A stretch of 64,000 nucleotides of DNA, from assembly GCF_003473485.1 (NCBI RefSeq), contig NC_053043.1, positions 5,280,001-5,344,000 on the forward strand, given 5' to 3'. Below the pieces are notes generated by a model. It was not told where the DNA came from, ran no database searches, and saw only the letters and a program-made list of their open reading frames with translations. This document shows, in pieces, positions 35,400-47,198 of this stretch. The translations under genes and the position numbers were made by a program. The DNA comes from Medicago truncatula. Taxonomy: Eukaryota > Streptophyta > Magnoliopsida > Fabales > Fabaceae. The first letter of the stretch is position 1; the number at the start of each line of letters is the position of its first letter.

Positions 35400-36298
35400 A
35401 AATAGACATTATAGTTAAACACTTTCTCTTTGGAGGTGAAGTTCACAATCAATAGTTAATCCTCAAGCTGGCAGTCATTTTCTGAAATGCCACACTTTCC
35501 CTTCCTTCTCTGTAATAATTTTGTGTTTAATTGTTCACATGACAAGATACTTGATGACAATAAACTTTACAGACTCTAACTTTCTTATATTTTTACTATC
35601 AAGTTAATTTGCACAAATATGTATCATCTATCTCATATATCAAATAATGAACTCATTTATAGTCGATGTGAGACTAACCACTCACATTTGAATTCTATAC
35701 TTATTTATCAAATCTTTATAGACAATGCCACTTAGGAAGATACTTTATAGTAATTTTGGTTATTTTCTTTTCTTTCTGGTTGATGGAAAACCTCACCCTC
35801 TATACAGATCAATAGCCCCCTTTCCAACAATATTTTCATATATCCTCGCATCAAATAATTGATTGTATAACTCTATGATGTGATGAAAGCAAAATAATTC
35901 ATGCATACACATCTTAATCTACCTGCATTCCTTTAATCATATAATAATAATATTATTGTCAGTGTCAAATCTTCTGTCTCACAACTAATTAATCAAATTT
36001 TTCCTAAAAGAAAAACTAATTAATCAGAATTATCATATAATGCACTAGCCTAGTTTACCTTTCTATGTCCCTGACAGGTAGTGTTTGCTACCTATTTGAT
36101 ATGAAAAATGTTGTAACATCACATTTTCTTTCCAACTAAACGAAACCTTTCACCAATGAGCATCCTCAATAAAAGCCAATCCCTTCTCCCTCATTCCTCA
36201 CATAAGGACACAAATAAAGTACTATCAATCAAGTAGTAATCTCAAGTGTCCTAAACACTAATCAACATTCAAAACTCTTTAAACAATTACTTACTACA
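35400..36298. promoter_or_regulatory. Upstream region of FLA copy 3 with blocks duplicated from the copy 1-2 spacer
   Basis: CTCTTTGGAGGTGAAGTTCA near 35425 matches 30150. ATCAAATCTTTATAGACAAT near 35706 resembles 31505. The proximal block 36155-36265 matches the promoter of copy 2, with AATAAAAG at 36168-36175 about 130 bases from the ATG. The region therefore duplicated together with the genes. Confidence 0.55.
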
Positions 36299-37186
36299 AT
36301 GATGAAACTACGATCTCTTTTCTTTGCCTCAATTCTACAGCTACTAATTCTCACCCTCTACTATTCCACTACCACCTCAGCACAAATCTCACCAGTTCAA
36401 TCTCCACAAGCCTCTACACCAGCACCAGGTTTCAACACAGTCCCCCTTGTACCAGTAACCCCGAGTGGGGCCCCCACCCCTAATATTCTCCCAAAATCAC
36501 CATCCATAGACATTATCCAAATCCTCAAAAAAGCAAAAAGATTCTCAGTTCTCATTCGTCTTCTCAAAACAACTCAGTTAATAAACCAACTCAACTCACA
36601 ACTAGTTACATCATCATCATCAGATTCTAGCAGTGGTGGCTTAACCCTTTTTGCACCAGAAGACAATGCCTTTTCAAAACTCAAACCAGGTTTCCTTAAT
36701 TCCCTCAGTGACAGACACAAAGTAGAACTGTTACAATTCCACACACTTTCCTCATTCATCTCAATCTCGAACTTCGACACCTTAACCAACCCGGTTCAAA
36801 CACAAGCCGGTGATGACGCCAAAAGGCTACAACTTAATGTAACCACTTCTGGCGGTAGCCATGTCAGCATGACAACTGGCACGGTTAATGCAACCGTTAC
36901 TGGAACAGTTTACACAGACAACAAACTAGCTATATATCAGGTTGACAAGGTTCTTGTTCCTCTTGATCTTGTGCTTCCTGCTAAAGCTCCTGCACCTGCA
37001 CCGGTTTCTAAAGGAGATTCAGCTAAGCCTGATGATAGAAGCAAGTCATCATCAGCAAAGGATGACGATGATGAGAATAATGACTTGCCTGCAGAAGCTT
37101 CTGGTGCTGGTTATTCAAATGTGGATGGAATGTGGCTGGCTCTTGTTTTTGGGATGGTTTTGCTTGCTGGTGAAGCAATGCTATGA
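36299..37186 (+). CDS. Fasciclin-like arabinogalactan protein (copy 3, diverged)
   Basis: An intronless 295-residue protein. Signal peptide 1-28 (ending TTTSAQ), then a Pro/Ser/Thr-rich stretch with scattered TPAP and APTP. A single FAS1 domain follows at about 70-230, with GGLTLFAPEDNAF (H1) and LAIYQVDKVLVP (H2). The NVT and NAT sites are kept. Then come an APAPAP module, an acidic Asp/Lys/Ser linker and the hydrophobic GPI tail (MWLALVFGMVLLAGEAML). Compared with copies 1 and 2 it has an insertion of Ser/Asp residues before H1 and a shorter AG module, so it left the pair earlier. The expected role is the same: a GPI-anchored wall-surface glycoprotein. Confidence 0.95.
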   Translation: MMKLRSLFFASILQLLILTLYYSTTTSAQISPVQSPQASTPAPGFNTVPLVPVTPSGAPTPNILPKSPSIDIIQILKKAKRFSVLIRLLKTTQLINQLNSQLVTSSSSDSSSGGLTLFAPEDNAFSKLKPGFLNSLSDRHKVELLQFHTLSSFISISNFDTLTNPVQTQAGDDAKRLQLNVTTSGGSHVSMTTGTVNATVTGTVYTDNKLAIYQVDKVLVPLDLVLPAKAPAPAPVSKGDSAKPDDRSKSSSAKDDDDENNDLPAEASGAGYSNVDGMWLALVFGMVLLAGEAML

Positions 37187-38640
37187 ATTTGATGATTTGA
37201 TTTGGTAATATTAATTTTGTTGTGCGCTGTTTCAGGTCATGTGAGTCATTCATATGGATTGACAATATATATTTTGGAGTTTTGCTTTGTTTGCATATAG
37301 TAAAGGCTGAAATTGTGTTTTGAAAACGGTTTTGTATATATTTGTCTTTTGATTTTGAATTTTATATTTATATATTAATTGATATTCTATGGGTACATTT
37401 TTTTGTCTATAATATTTCTATTCATTTTGTTTGTGGCGGCATTTCACATTTGTCAATTGAAGTTTATTAATCTCTCAAGTAATTAATTTTGAATAAGAAA
37501 GAGATATTATGAGTTGTTTTATAAAATTGTCTTTAATAAATAGTATGAGAAAAATAAATGAAAGAAGAGAGTAATAAATAGTTAAGGGTATAATAGAAAA
37601 AGTAATGTTTTATTAGTATCGTAAAATGACTTTGCCCAAAAAAATTAGTATCATAAAATGACTTATAATTTGAGACAATTTTTTTAACAAAACGACTTAT
37701 AATTTGAGAAGAATGAAGTATTATCTAAGGTTTTATTTTTATTTTTTAATAAACTATCGAAGTTTTTTTTTTATAGAGGAAATAAAGGCTCTGGCTACGG
37801 TACGAGACCATCATAGGTCTCTCACGGTGCGAGACTTTGTCCTTTTTTTTGTTTTTGAACCATTGGATTTACTTTTGTTAATTTGTTAGCACTATATTAA
37901 ACATTAAATATTAATAAGTAGGGATCTCACAGTTCATAGTTTGTTCCCACATTGTTTAATTTTTCTCAACCTCTCTCAACCCTCTGCATCAGAATTCAGA
38001 ATTAACACACTAAATTTATTGATGGATTAACACAGAAGTACATATAGGAAGAAAACGTGTAAAAATACATTTTCTTAATTTTATGTTACTATTCCAAAAC
38101 AACGCTTAAAAAAGAACGAAGCGTGTAGTATATATATTAAACAAAGAATTAATTTATTTTTATCCGAATATAGTTAATATATTAATTTAAATAGTTGGAA
38201 ATAATTAACATCTTCAACAAGCTAAGAAAAAGAGGATATGTGCTAAATATGAATTACCTAAATTGACCCATGCATTCAGTATGTCAAAAACAAACAAAAA
38301 AAAGGCTTATAAGGCATCACGCACCGTAGGAGACCCATTGATATTGCCTACGGGAAACGGCGCAGGAAATAAACTATGGAAGTTTGTTACTGTTGAAGTA
38401 TGAACGTAATTGTAACAGGGAAAAAAAATGTATGAAAGTAATAACACATTTAAATTAGACCCAAGTAGAGAAAAAGACTAAACAGAATAAATCAGGTTAT
38501 TTATTCCTAAAAAAAGAAAGTAAGTTAGGTTATTTAATTAAATTTATTTAGATAAAATAGACTTTTAACTAGATTATCATATCAATTAGAATTTTGGAAA
38601 AGTTAGACTCATGTTTAAAAGTAAACCTATGTCAAACTAA
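37187..38640. other. 3' flank of the FLA cluster; AT-rich intergenic DNA
   Basis: A short 3' untranslated region, then AT-rich DNA. Near 37620-37715, AATGACTTATAATTTGAGA-type phrases occur twice, suggesting a decayed MITE. No gene. Confidence 0.5.
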
Positions 38641-38899
38641 TAGCAGGGCCGACTCTGAGCATAGGTCTGGGATGCGACGGCCGGAACTTAGATTTATAGG
38701 GGCAACTTTTTATAGAGAAGTGTATGTAGCAAATCTTTTTTTTTTTTAAGTGGGATTTGGATAGCATGTCGTACCACGAGGCCCAAACATGAATAGAGAT
38801 TCCGACCCTAATGATATTTTTGAATAATACACCCTCTCTCCATGCGAGTGTATTGAACCATAATATTCACTTTCAAGTGAGCCATAAAAAAATTCAGAA

Positions 38900-39130
38900 A
38901 AGTTAGATCATGAAAGTGAGGAAATTGATGATAATTCAAGTGTTCCTAATGATGTGCCAAATGCATCTAATATTCAAAATCATGGTGATTGTTATAACAA
39001 AAAAAATCTCTCATTTTGATATTTAAGATCCAAAAATTGGGAGAATCTTGATAACAATTTAAAGGATATTCTAGTTGAAAAGTTGCCTACTAGATAAATG
39101 AATCTTAATTTCGCTCACAAATATCTTAGT
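38900..39130 (+). pseudogene. Remnant of a hAT transposase (ZMYM1/TTF type)
   Basis: The frame at 39018-39097 reads DI, stop, DPKNWENLDNNLKDILVEK, LPTR, stop. This matches the start of the plant hAT transposases annotated as 'zinc finger MYM-type protein 1-like' (IYDPxxWxxLDxxxRDILVEKGPxRE). Upstream, HESEEIDDNSSVP-type acidic sequence also fits. Stops and lack of the following TTF and DUF4371 domains show it is dead. A hAT-like end (CAGGGCCGACTCTGAG) stands near 38644. Confidence 0.45.
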
Positions 39131-39666
39131 ATTTTTCATATGTGAATTATTAAAATAAAAAAAAGAGCAATTGTGAGATTTGTGATCGAAAATAGTTAGT
39201 TTATTGCAAATATGTTCACAAAGTATACTGTTATTGTTGTTAATTGTTTAAATGTTATACTTTTAGTACCTTGGGTTTGCTAGTAAGTGAGGGCTTAAGT
39301 GATTTGAAGCATATTAGTCAAAGTCTGACACTATAGGAAAATAGTGTCAAACATGTGACTAATATGAATATTTTGAATGATTTGAGAATAAGATTGGATA
39401 AAAATCATACAATTGATGAACACTTACAAAAAGAAAGTATGGAAGAGAGGTGGCATTTAACTTGGGAAAGGAGACTTCTTTCCCACCATGGGAAAGTCTT
39501 TTCTAATCATTGGATCATACAAAGAACACACTGTTACAATAGTCTCTCAACACTAGATTTTTATCTTACTATCTTCCCCAACCACTTTCTCTCACATGCC
39601 TCTGTCACCCACTATTCATCTTCCATTTCTTTACACATTTCACTGAGTTTTTCTTCCCGGCATCCC

Positions 39667-39755
39667 TGACTCTTCTCTTGTTCTTTTTTTTCTTCTTCTT
39701 CTTTTATTTGCCTGACTCTTCTCTTGTTCTTTTTTCTTCTTCTTCTTTTATTTGT
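39667..39755. repeat. Tandem duplication in the outer MULE
   Basis: GACTCTTCTCTTGTTC, followed by a T/C-rich tract and TTTTATTTG, occurs twice head-to-tail. Confidence 0.7.
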
Positions 39756-40364
39756 CAACTAAATTAATGAATTTATTTTGCTAGTTATGATTATAAAGTT
39801 ACACATATAAATCAAAGGATAGCCATTAGTCGTTTACAATCTTTTCTCATATGATTAAATCAAAATCTCACTGTAAACATAAGATACTACAATCAAATGT
39901 TTTAACATAACAATTACCCAGTAAAATGTTTATCAAAATAAATCCTAACTCCCCAAATTTTGGTTTTTTGGTCTGACCCCAATTTATTTTCTTCAGAACC
40001 AAAATCAAATTAATTATCCTGTGCAATTTTATTTCTCTTCTTGTTTGTTGTATTGGCCGATGCAAATTTCAGAAAATAAAATGAAGCTTGTTGTGGTGAT
40101 TTTTCAGATCCGAATCTATTGTTATGTTCCAGATCTGGGTTTTAGATATCAACTTGTATGAAGATGAATTATTTGTTTGAAGAACACATAAATGAATGAA
40201 TGAATGAAGATGAATAATTGGGTTATAGTCTTCTTGGTGAATGAATAAATGAAGATTAGATTCCATAGGTGACGATAATAAACTTAGTTGTTAAGGTTGG
40301 AGATGATGTGAAGAAAATATAGTGTGGATAGACTATAATAACAATGGTGGTACTACTTAATCTA

Positions 40365-41356
40365 GGTGGCATTTAGCATGGGAAGATAAAGTTTTTTCCC
40401 TTGATGGAAAAGTGATGTCTTCACCATTGATTTATTGATTATTTTATTCAATGGTTGGGATTTAAGAGAGGCTACCTGCAACTAACTTATTGGAACTGCA
40501 TTGATAGATTCTTTTTCGGAAAAAAAAGACCCAACCTTATTGCAGAAACCAGCAGGTCTTCTCTCTCACCCATAATTTTTAGTCAATGTTCAACACCACC
40601 ACCACCACCGCTAATGGTGGGTCTTTTCTTCACTTGCTCTTACTCAAGTATCTCTTGAAGATGTCAATATTCATTTTGAAATTCTTTGTAGCATTTCTAA
40701 TTTCAGTTGCATACCCATCATCTTCTAGACAACCACTCATTGTTTCTCTTACATCCCAACTCCTCAGCAAGTGTTTTTTACCAAATACAATTCCATGTTT
40801 TCTAGTTTTAGCTGTAACTTCTATGGGTCTTCTAAGATGTTTTTTAATTTTTATTATGTCATAGACTAAGATGAAAATTTGTTTAAAGAAAAAATTTGCA
40901 ACCCAATTTCTACTTCAACCATAAATTTCATATGAACTCAGTTATAAATGTTATCAAAGTGTAATTGCAAAAACGTGAAATAGAAAGATGATAGAAAGGA
41001 ATCAGAATGAACGAACAAAGCAGTCACCACCAATGACTTTGAAAACTTAATCTTGAGAAGAAAATATTGTTTAAATTCAACTTATATCATTTTTTTTATA
41101 CAACTTCTCCAGAAAATAATTTTGCAAGAGCAAATGAAAGAAAATTCTATTGTGAGAAGCTGGTGGACGGTGGAGGTGATAGAGGATACTGACAGATAGT
41201 TGAGAGAGAGAGAAGTACTCATTGATTTTTATTTTTTTAATTGTTTTCAAATTGCTTTAAAATAAATAGAATTGTTTTCACAACTGCCACGTGCCTGGAA
41301 AAAAGTCACTTTTTTATGGTGGGAAAAAATTTCATTGTCCCAGGTTAAATGCCACC
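40365..41356. mobile_element. Inner MULE nested in a relative
   Basis: The left end GGTGGCATTTAGCATGGGAA pairs with the right end TTCCATTGTC-type sequence closing CCCAGGTTAAATGCCACC; the outermost ten bases GGTGGCATTT/AAATGCCACC are perfect. The 9-bp target duplication CTTAATCTA is perfect (40356-40364 and 41357-41365). The terminal bases match those of the outer element, so it is the same family. The interior includes a CACCACCACCACCACC stretch near 40590 and open frames of up to 92 codons. I recognise none as host genes. Confidence 0.88.
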
Positions 41357-41541
41357 CTTAATCTAATGGTAAAAAAAAGATTTTCCTATGGTGGGAAAAG
41401 AAGTCTCTTTTCCCAAGTTAAATGCCGCATGGAAGAGAAATAGTGTTGTAGACAAGTTTTACATAGAATATTTTCATATGTTAAATGTCCTGATAAGAAT
41501 AATCTTTCATATTGTACCAAAAAAAAAAAGAATAATCTTTC

Positions 41542-41543
<2 letters not shown>

Positions 41544-41591
<48 letters not shown>
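41544..41591. repeat. (AT)24 microsatellite
   Basis: Uninterrupted AT dinucleotide run. Confidence 0.95.
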
Positions 41592-41593
<2 letters not shown>

Positions 41594-41697
41594 CTTAGCT
41601 TTGTTAGATTTGGTTCAGCTCCCCAACTTTTTTTTGTTTCATTATTATTTTCTTTTTTGTTGATAATATATAAGATAAAGTGTATTTCAATGTTTTA

Positions 41698-42036
41698 GAG
41701 TACGTTTGATTTGCTAAAAAATAAGGATATGACAGAACAACTCTAATTGTTAGGTGTTTGATTTGTAAAACTGTTTCAGGTACATGACAAACTGGAGGCA
41801 AGGGACAGGACAAAAACTCATATTTTTGTCCCTCACCAAACCACAGCACAATTTTTTGTCCCACGTACAAGTTGTCTAAAATACCAAAATAGCATTTTGT
41901 CCTTCAAAAATCGTATAAAACAAAAAATTACTCAATGCCATAAAAAATTTGTCCTGTGCTGTTCTGCCTTGTGTTGTATTGTTCTATCTTGTACTGTTCT
42001 GTCAAGTACTTACTGTTTTGCAAACCAAACACACCC
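41698..42036. mobile_element. Tourist-like (PIF/Harbinger) MITE
   Basis: Left end GAGTACGTTTGATTTGC and right end GCAAACCAAACACACCC are imperfect inverted repeats, with TTA on both sides (41695-41697 and 42037-42039). The interior has repeated CTGTTCTGTCTTGT-type motifs and their complements. 339 bp, non-coding. Confidence 0.8.
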
Positions 42037-42180
42037 TTAAAGTGATGGTATAAATGGGATGTCAAAACATCGTACTATGATCCGTATTTTTTCAACAAAA
42101 AAAATTGTATTTTAGTAGCTTGAAAATAGAGTTGAGATATCAACCGTCATAATCAATGCAAGTCTTTTTTATCATACCTA

Positions 42181-42338
42181 GTGTGTGTTTGGGAAGGCTT
42201 TTGGAAGCTAAAAACCATTTCCCAATGCACTATTCACACTTCCCAATGCATAAAAAACATGAAAAAGTAGAAGCTCCAATTTAGAGCTTTAGCCAAAACG
42301 TGGTTTAAGCTCCCCCCACCACTATACCAAACAGGCAC
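42181..42338. mobile_element. Small MITE (CTA target duplication)
   Basis: GTGTGTGTTTGGG at the left and CCAAACAGGCAC at the right are inverted repeats. CTA flanks both ends (42178-42180 and 42339-42341). The interior folds back (AAGCTCCAATTTAGAGCTTT). PIF/Harbinger-like by the 3-bp duplication. Confidence 0.65.
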
Positions 42339-42344
42339 CTAATG

Positions 42345-43480
42345 TCATAAACTGGTCCTAGTTTTGCTTTGTTTTGCAATTGAACTTCCTTATTTCAATG
42401 GATTTCGACCACCCTTTGTTACTTGAAGTGGCACGGGCTTCCCTTACAACTTTGTTTCAAACAAATATATTAGTCTTAACATGTTCATTCAATAATTATT
42501 TTTTAATGAAACTTATGAAGTATTAATTAATATTAGTGCAATTTTCCACATTTTTTAATGGCCGCTTCCAACATAGAGTTAGGTAGTAATTCATTTTTTA
42601 TATGATGGCAAGGACACGTTTAATTGATTTCGATAATCTCCACAAATTATTTCTAGCTAGTTGAATATTAAAACAGAATTTAGAGAACAAAAAGGCTGAA
42701 ATACTTTTTATTAGCCACAGAAAGGACAACATTAATTAAATTAAATTAAAGCATTAACAACTTTGGACCATCTCTTTCGAAGCCTCCGATCCACATGCGG
42801 TGCACATGACAAGGAAGGACAATTACTTCGTTTATTTAATTGTGAGGAACATAAGCTAAGGTTTGACTAATGAAATTTGTGTGATCTTAACAATTTGAAA
42901 TCCCCGTGGTCGGTCATTTTGTTGGACCAGAAAAACAGTAACCCTTCTTAGAGGTGAAAGAATGAATCACTTGTGCCTTCACTCAAAGGGCACTCATTTC
43001 TTCCAGTGAGTTTTATTTTTGGCTCAAAACTCACAAATTAAGAAGATGCAACATTTGCCACTTGTCAAAATCTCATGCCTACTAAAAGTGTGAAAACTAG
43101 GATAAACTATAGATTAAAAAAATCTGTGATTAATAATGTTTTTGAATATGAATGTACAAAATATTTTTTGCATGCCGACAAAAGTGCATGTTTTAACAAA
43201 AGAAAAACAAATGAAAATATTTATAGATGAATAAAATGTGAACTGAATTCCCTTAAAAAAATGTGAACTGAATTGTCTTATTAGGACTATGAATGGATTG
43301 TCTTATAATTGAACTCAGTTATTGACTTTGAAGAAATACAACGTGGATCAAGTGAATAATCTTATTCAAAATGGCTAAAGCTTTATTGTTATTTTCTAAT
43401 ACAGCTAACACAAGTACGTATAACGTATTATTATAAAATTCCTTTTCACGTTCATGATAAAATAGTCCTATATATGTAAG
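42345..43480. other. Intergenic DNA without a recognised feature
   Basis: AT-rich; nothing supported. Confidence 0.5.
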
Positions 43481-43482
43481 TA

Positions 43483-43755
43483 CTCCCTCCGTCCTAAATT
43501 ATAAGAAAAAAAAACAAAAAAACTAAAACATAAGAATTTGGACTATAGTTTTTTTGTGTTTTCTTGGGAAAAAGTTTTCATTGGCTATTGGTTATGGAAA
43601 AAATGAAAGAGAGAGAAAATTGAATAGGATAAAAGTTTTTCTTGGAAAAGAGATTTTCTAAAAAAACAAGATTAAATAGGATAAAAATTTGTCTTTTTTG
43701 CTTATATTTTGGGACAAAGAAAATAAGTTTTTTTTGCTTATATTATGGGACGGAG
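43483..43755. mobile_element. Stowaway MITE (Tc1/mariner)
   Basis: Left end CTCCCTCCGTCCTAAATTAT and right end CTTATATTATGGGACGGAG, flanked by TA (43481-43482 and 43756-43757). A near-duplicate sub-terminal phrase (TTTTTTGCTTATATT) occurs just before the right end. Confidence 0.88.
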
Positions 43756-44104
43756 TAGATATATACATGAAATGATGATTTAATTTTAATGAAAAGAAGT
43801 TTTGAATGGGGATGACATTTATCATTCATGAATGGGCAACGCGTTATGTTCGTTGAGGAGGGCCACAATTTAGTGTTTTTCTTTTTTTGGTCAAGAGTGT
43901 TTTTCTTATTTTCTCCATAATCTACCTTCACAAACACTTTTATATTTAACAAAGTAGTTTAAATAACTTGCAGAGAGAGATAAACTCTTTAGGACGTTTG
44001 TCAAAAAAAATTTAGAATATGTTTGGATTGAGAGTTTAAAAAAGAAAAAAAATAAAAATATTTACTTTTCTTTTTAAATGATAGGTTATATAACATGTTT
44101 TTTC

Positions 44105-44440
44105 AAAAGGGCTTTGCTAACATTTTTTTACACACGCTAACTAGTGTCTCCGTCTGAGGGCACCGGTTAAGGAAGTATTTAAAAAAATATTTGACTTTTT
44201 TGATTCATTGCATAAATGATGTATTTGATCTATATTTTATACCAAATACATTAATTACAAAATAATATAAAAAGTCAACTTTTTCTTATAAATATGATCG
44301 GATGTAGTAATAATGTAAAATGAAAATAACATGTTTCACGATTAGGAATTGATTACACAAGTTTATGTACAATACTACTATATTTGTTTTCTTAACCAAT
44401 ATTCCGGATACACCGATTAACATTTTTCGATAAATTAAAT
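44105..44440. mobile_element. Possible MITE related to the one at 45232
   Basis: The left part GGGCTTTGCTAACA with GTGTCTCCG and GGGCACCGGTTAAGGA is mirrored by TTAACCAATATTCCGGATAC and ACCGATTAACATTTTT at the right. The motifs are those of the 45232 element, but more diverged. Confidence 0.45.
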
Positions 44441-45231
44441 TTATATGTATTAGAATTACATCTATATATAATTATACAAGACTATAGTCCAAGAACTAAA
44501 TAGAGAAGGATGTTTAAGACTAATGAAAATCATGATTCTCACAATGTGAGTAATAACCGTGTTGCTATTTTTTTGGTTACAATAACCGTGTTGCTATTGC
44601 TACAATTAAATTGTGATCCTACAATTATTATATAATAATAATCCTATAATCGTAGCAGTCAACTTGACGTTCGGAGTGGTTCTTTCTAGCTCTAGTTCTA
44701 GTCAAAAGATCGAAACTCGTATTAATGTAATGTTACACGCAACTAAGGTAGCTTCATAATCGCGTGGTCCCATCATGCTTCTCAGGTCAATCTCTTTTCT
44801 ATAAAAACACTTGACACCAAATCTATTTTTTATTTTTTTGTCAGATTAATCTAGTATAATTAAAAAAATCTACATAAGTGGGTGTTTGATGTCCGAACTC
44901 TGATCCCTAAATATATGGTGCATTATTCCTTATCAAAAGAGTTAAGTTCATAGAAACTATTTTTTTAGTCATGCTGAATTTTGGTTTACATGGAAATGTG
45001 ATTTGTAAAATATGTATTTTTGTTGTTAATGATAACTTGTAAAATATTCCTTTTTTCTTCGGTAGACGTACAATAACAATAATAATTGATTAAAATACAA
45101 ACAATTAATTAAAAATCATTTTTAATGACAAGACTTAAATTACATTTAAAATTAACCATTCTATTTGCTTCAATTATGCCTCGTTCAAATTTTTGTTTCA
45201 AATTTTATTTTTCTTTGTCGCAATAAAAAAA

Positions 45232-45424
45232 AGGGTTATGCTAACCGGTGCCCCCGGGACACGGGTTAAACATACAAAAAAAAAATGAAATTCTTACCAT
45301 AAAAGGAAGTTTTTTTGACTTATTTATGGATTAATTAAACAATTTTCAATGCAATAATTAACATATAATTTCCCCTTTTATTATCCTTAATCAGTGTCCC
45401 GGAGGCATCGATTAGTATTTCCCT
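45232..45424. mobile_element. MITE with GGGTTATGCTAACCGGTGCC end
   Basis: The left end GGGTTATGCTAACCGGTGCC and the complement of the right end GGCATCGATTAGTATTTCCC form imperfect inverted repeats, with GGGACAC on both inner sides. The flanks are A-rich (probable 8-9-bp duplication), which suggests a MULE-type origin. Confidence 0.6.
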
Positions 45425-47198
45425 AAAAAAAATTACTAATTAAAAACTATTTTTAATGACAAGAATTAAATTAAATTTACAACATTGCAAATTGAAGGAT
45501 TTTTATTGCCGGCCCTTCATTAAAAAAAAAAAAATGAGATCCAGCCTATAAAAACAAATAAATCGTAAATTTCAAATATAAATTAAAAACCAAAACTACT
45601 GTAAACCAATTGATAACAAGATGTCAATTAAATTTTTCACGTGGCATCTGTTGACAATTTTTAATCCCTGTGCAGTAATTAATAAAAAAATTCTAGGGAG
45701 AATTTGAGACCTAAAAACTTGTTTATTGAGACAAATTCGTTTAAAAATGCTTTAATTGCAATTAAAGACATCTATTCCATCACATTAACTATTGCTCCAT
45801 CCTCCCTTGATTTGTGACAAAAATAAAATTGTCTTAACTGCCGTTAAAAACAACCATTCATAGTTCACAATAAAAAAACCATTCAAACAATAAATAAAAT
45901 ACAAAGAAATATTTATTTTCTATAAATTTTAGAAATATACGAGACAAATATTTATCATTGTTAAGTATCTAAACACACATGATTAAGTATCTAAACACAC
46001 ATGATAAATGTTTCACCATTGATACATAAAATAATACGGGATATATATTTATCATTTTCTATGAATTTTATTTATTAATAAATATAAATTTAAGTAGGTT
46101 CATAAGATGAATTATCCTCTTAATTTTCAAAGGATTTTCTTATAAAATGATTGTCAAGGGTTCTTCCTTCGAAAATGCTATTAAAAAATACAGTTTTTTT
46201 TTAATGTTGATGTCCCAATTTTAAATTAAAGCAACTTAACCTAAGCAATAAAAAGTTCCAAACGGCAACAAATCTAACCATCCCTATTTTCATTCCTTGT
46301 GGGGAAAAAGAAATGTGACACACACACACACATATCAAGAAACTGCAAACAGTATGGACTTTAGGTAAATCTGATATCATAACCAAGAAAAGCAAACTAA
46401 TAGGACATCAAAGAGGTATCCCCCACTTCCTTTCAGAAGCAAAGTCAATGCCAATACAACCCTACACAATACCACCAAATTTCCCATTTAAACCTCACTC
46501 CAAACAACACTACCAATAACCTCAAACTATACCAATAATACCATAAATGTAATTTCCAACTAAAGCCTACCCATCTTTATATTTTTAGAGGGTTGACAAG
46601 GTGTACCCATCTTTAATCTACTACTCCTCTTTTTCCCCTTATCTTACAACAAAGCAAAGAAAAAACCTAAAAAGATAAAAACCAAAAAAATGAATGGACT
46701 AGAATCTACATAACCAATTCGTCAAACTTAGGAAAAGTCATTGTCACAAGTCTGCATTATTTTTTTTTTTCCACGTTACACTTAAATTAAATAACTTATT
46801 AAAATTTATAAGAATACAAAAAAGTCTTTGGAAATTCAGTCCTAATTTTTTTATTTATTATATTTTTCTTATCATACGCGGATTCAGCCGAAATTTTTTC
46901 TTCTCAATCTTAATCTTTTTTCCATCTTTATCTATTTGTTCTTCTTAACCCTTTCAAATATTCAAACATAACTGTTTCATAGTCTTTCTTACCTGTTTCC
47001 TATGTTATTCTTTGCAAAAATTTCCCACAAAAGAAATTTCCGCAGATCTGTCGGAAAATTTGCCAAGATTGTTCCTTTTTACCATAAAAGTGTTTAGTTT
47101 CCATAATTATCATCTGGGTTTTCAAGATTTTTTTTCTTTTAAGAGTGGAATTTCAAAAGGGGTTTCAGAAACCCTAGAATTTTCATTTTGTGATTGAA
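45425..47198. other. Intergenic DNA and 5' leader of the PUB17-like gene
   Basis: AT-rich, with a short (CA)n at about 46318-46330. From about 46890 the T/C-rich text is probably promoter and 5' untranslated sequence of the U-box gene; no precise TATA box can be assigned. No other gene. Confidence 0.5.

Larger units (their letters stand above)
39449..41428. mobile_element. Outer MULE with about 50-60-bp terminal inverted repeats
   Basis: The left end GGTGGCATTTAACTTGGGAA, continuing through GGAGACTTCTTTCCCACCAT, is matched in inverted form by the right end ATGGTGGGAAAAGAAGTCTC and then TTTCCCAAGTTAAATGCC. The flanking duplication ATGGAAGAGA is perfect over 10 bp (39439-39448 and 41429-41438). 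No transposase is seen. The interior holds a tandem pair of a GACTCTTCTCTTGTTC block (39667-39755) and a second, related MULE (40365-41356). Confidence 0.85.

Noticed and set aside
38643-38812. Small hAT-like element suggested by CAGGGCCGACTCTGAG and CCGACCCTAAT
   Set aside because: The inverted match is short and no 8-bp target duplication could be found, so it is mentioned only with the transposase remnant.
41388-41663. 91-codon frame containing repeated IYIYIY
   Set aside because: It translates the AT microsatellite and the MULE edge, so it is not a gene.
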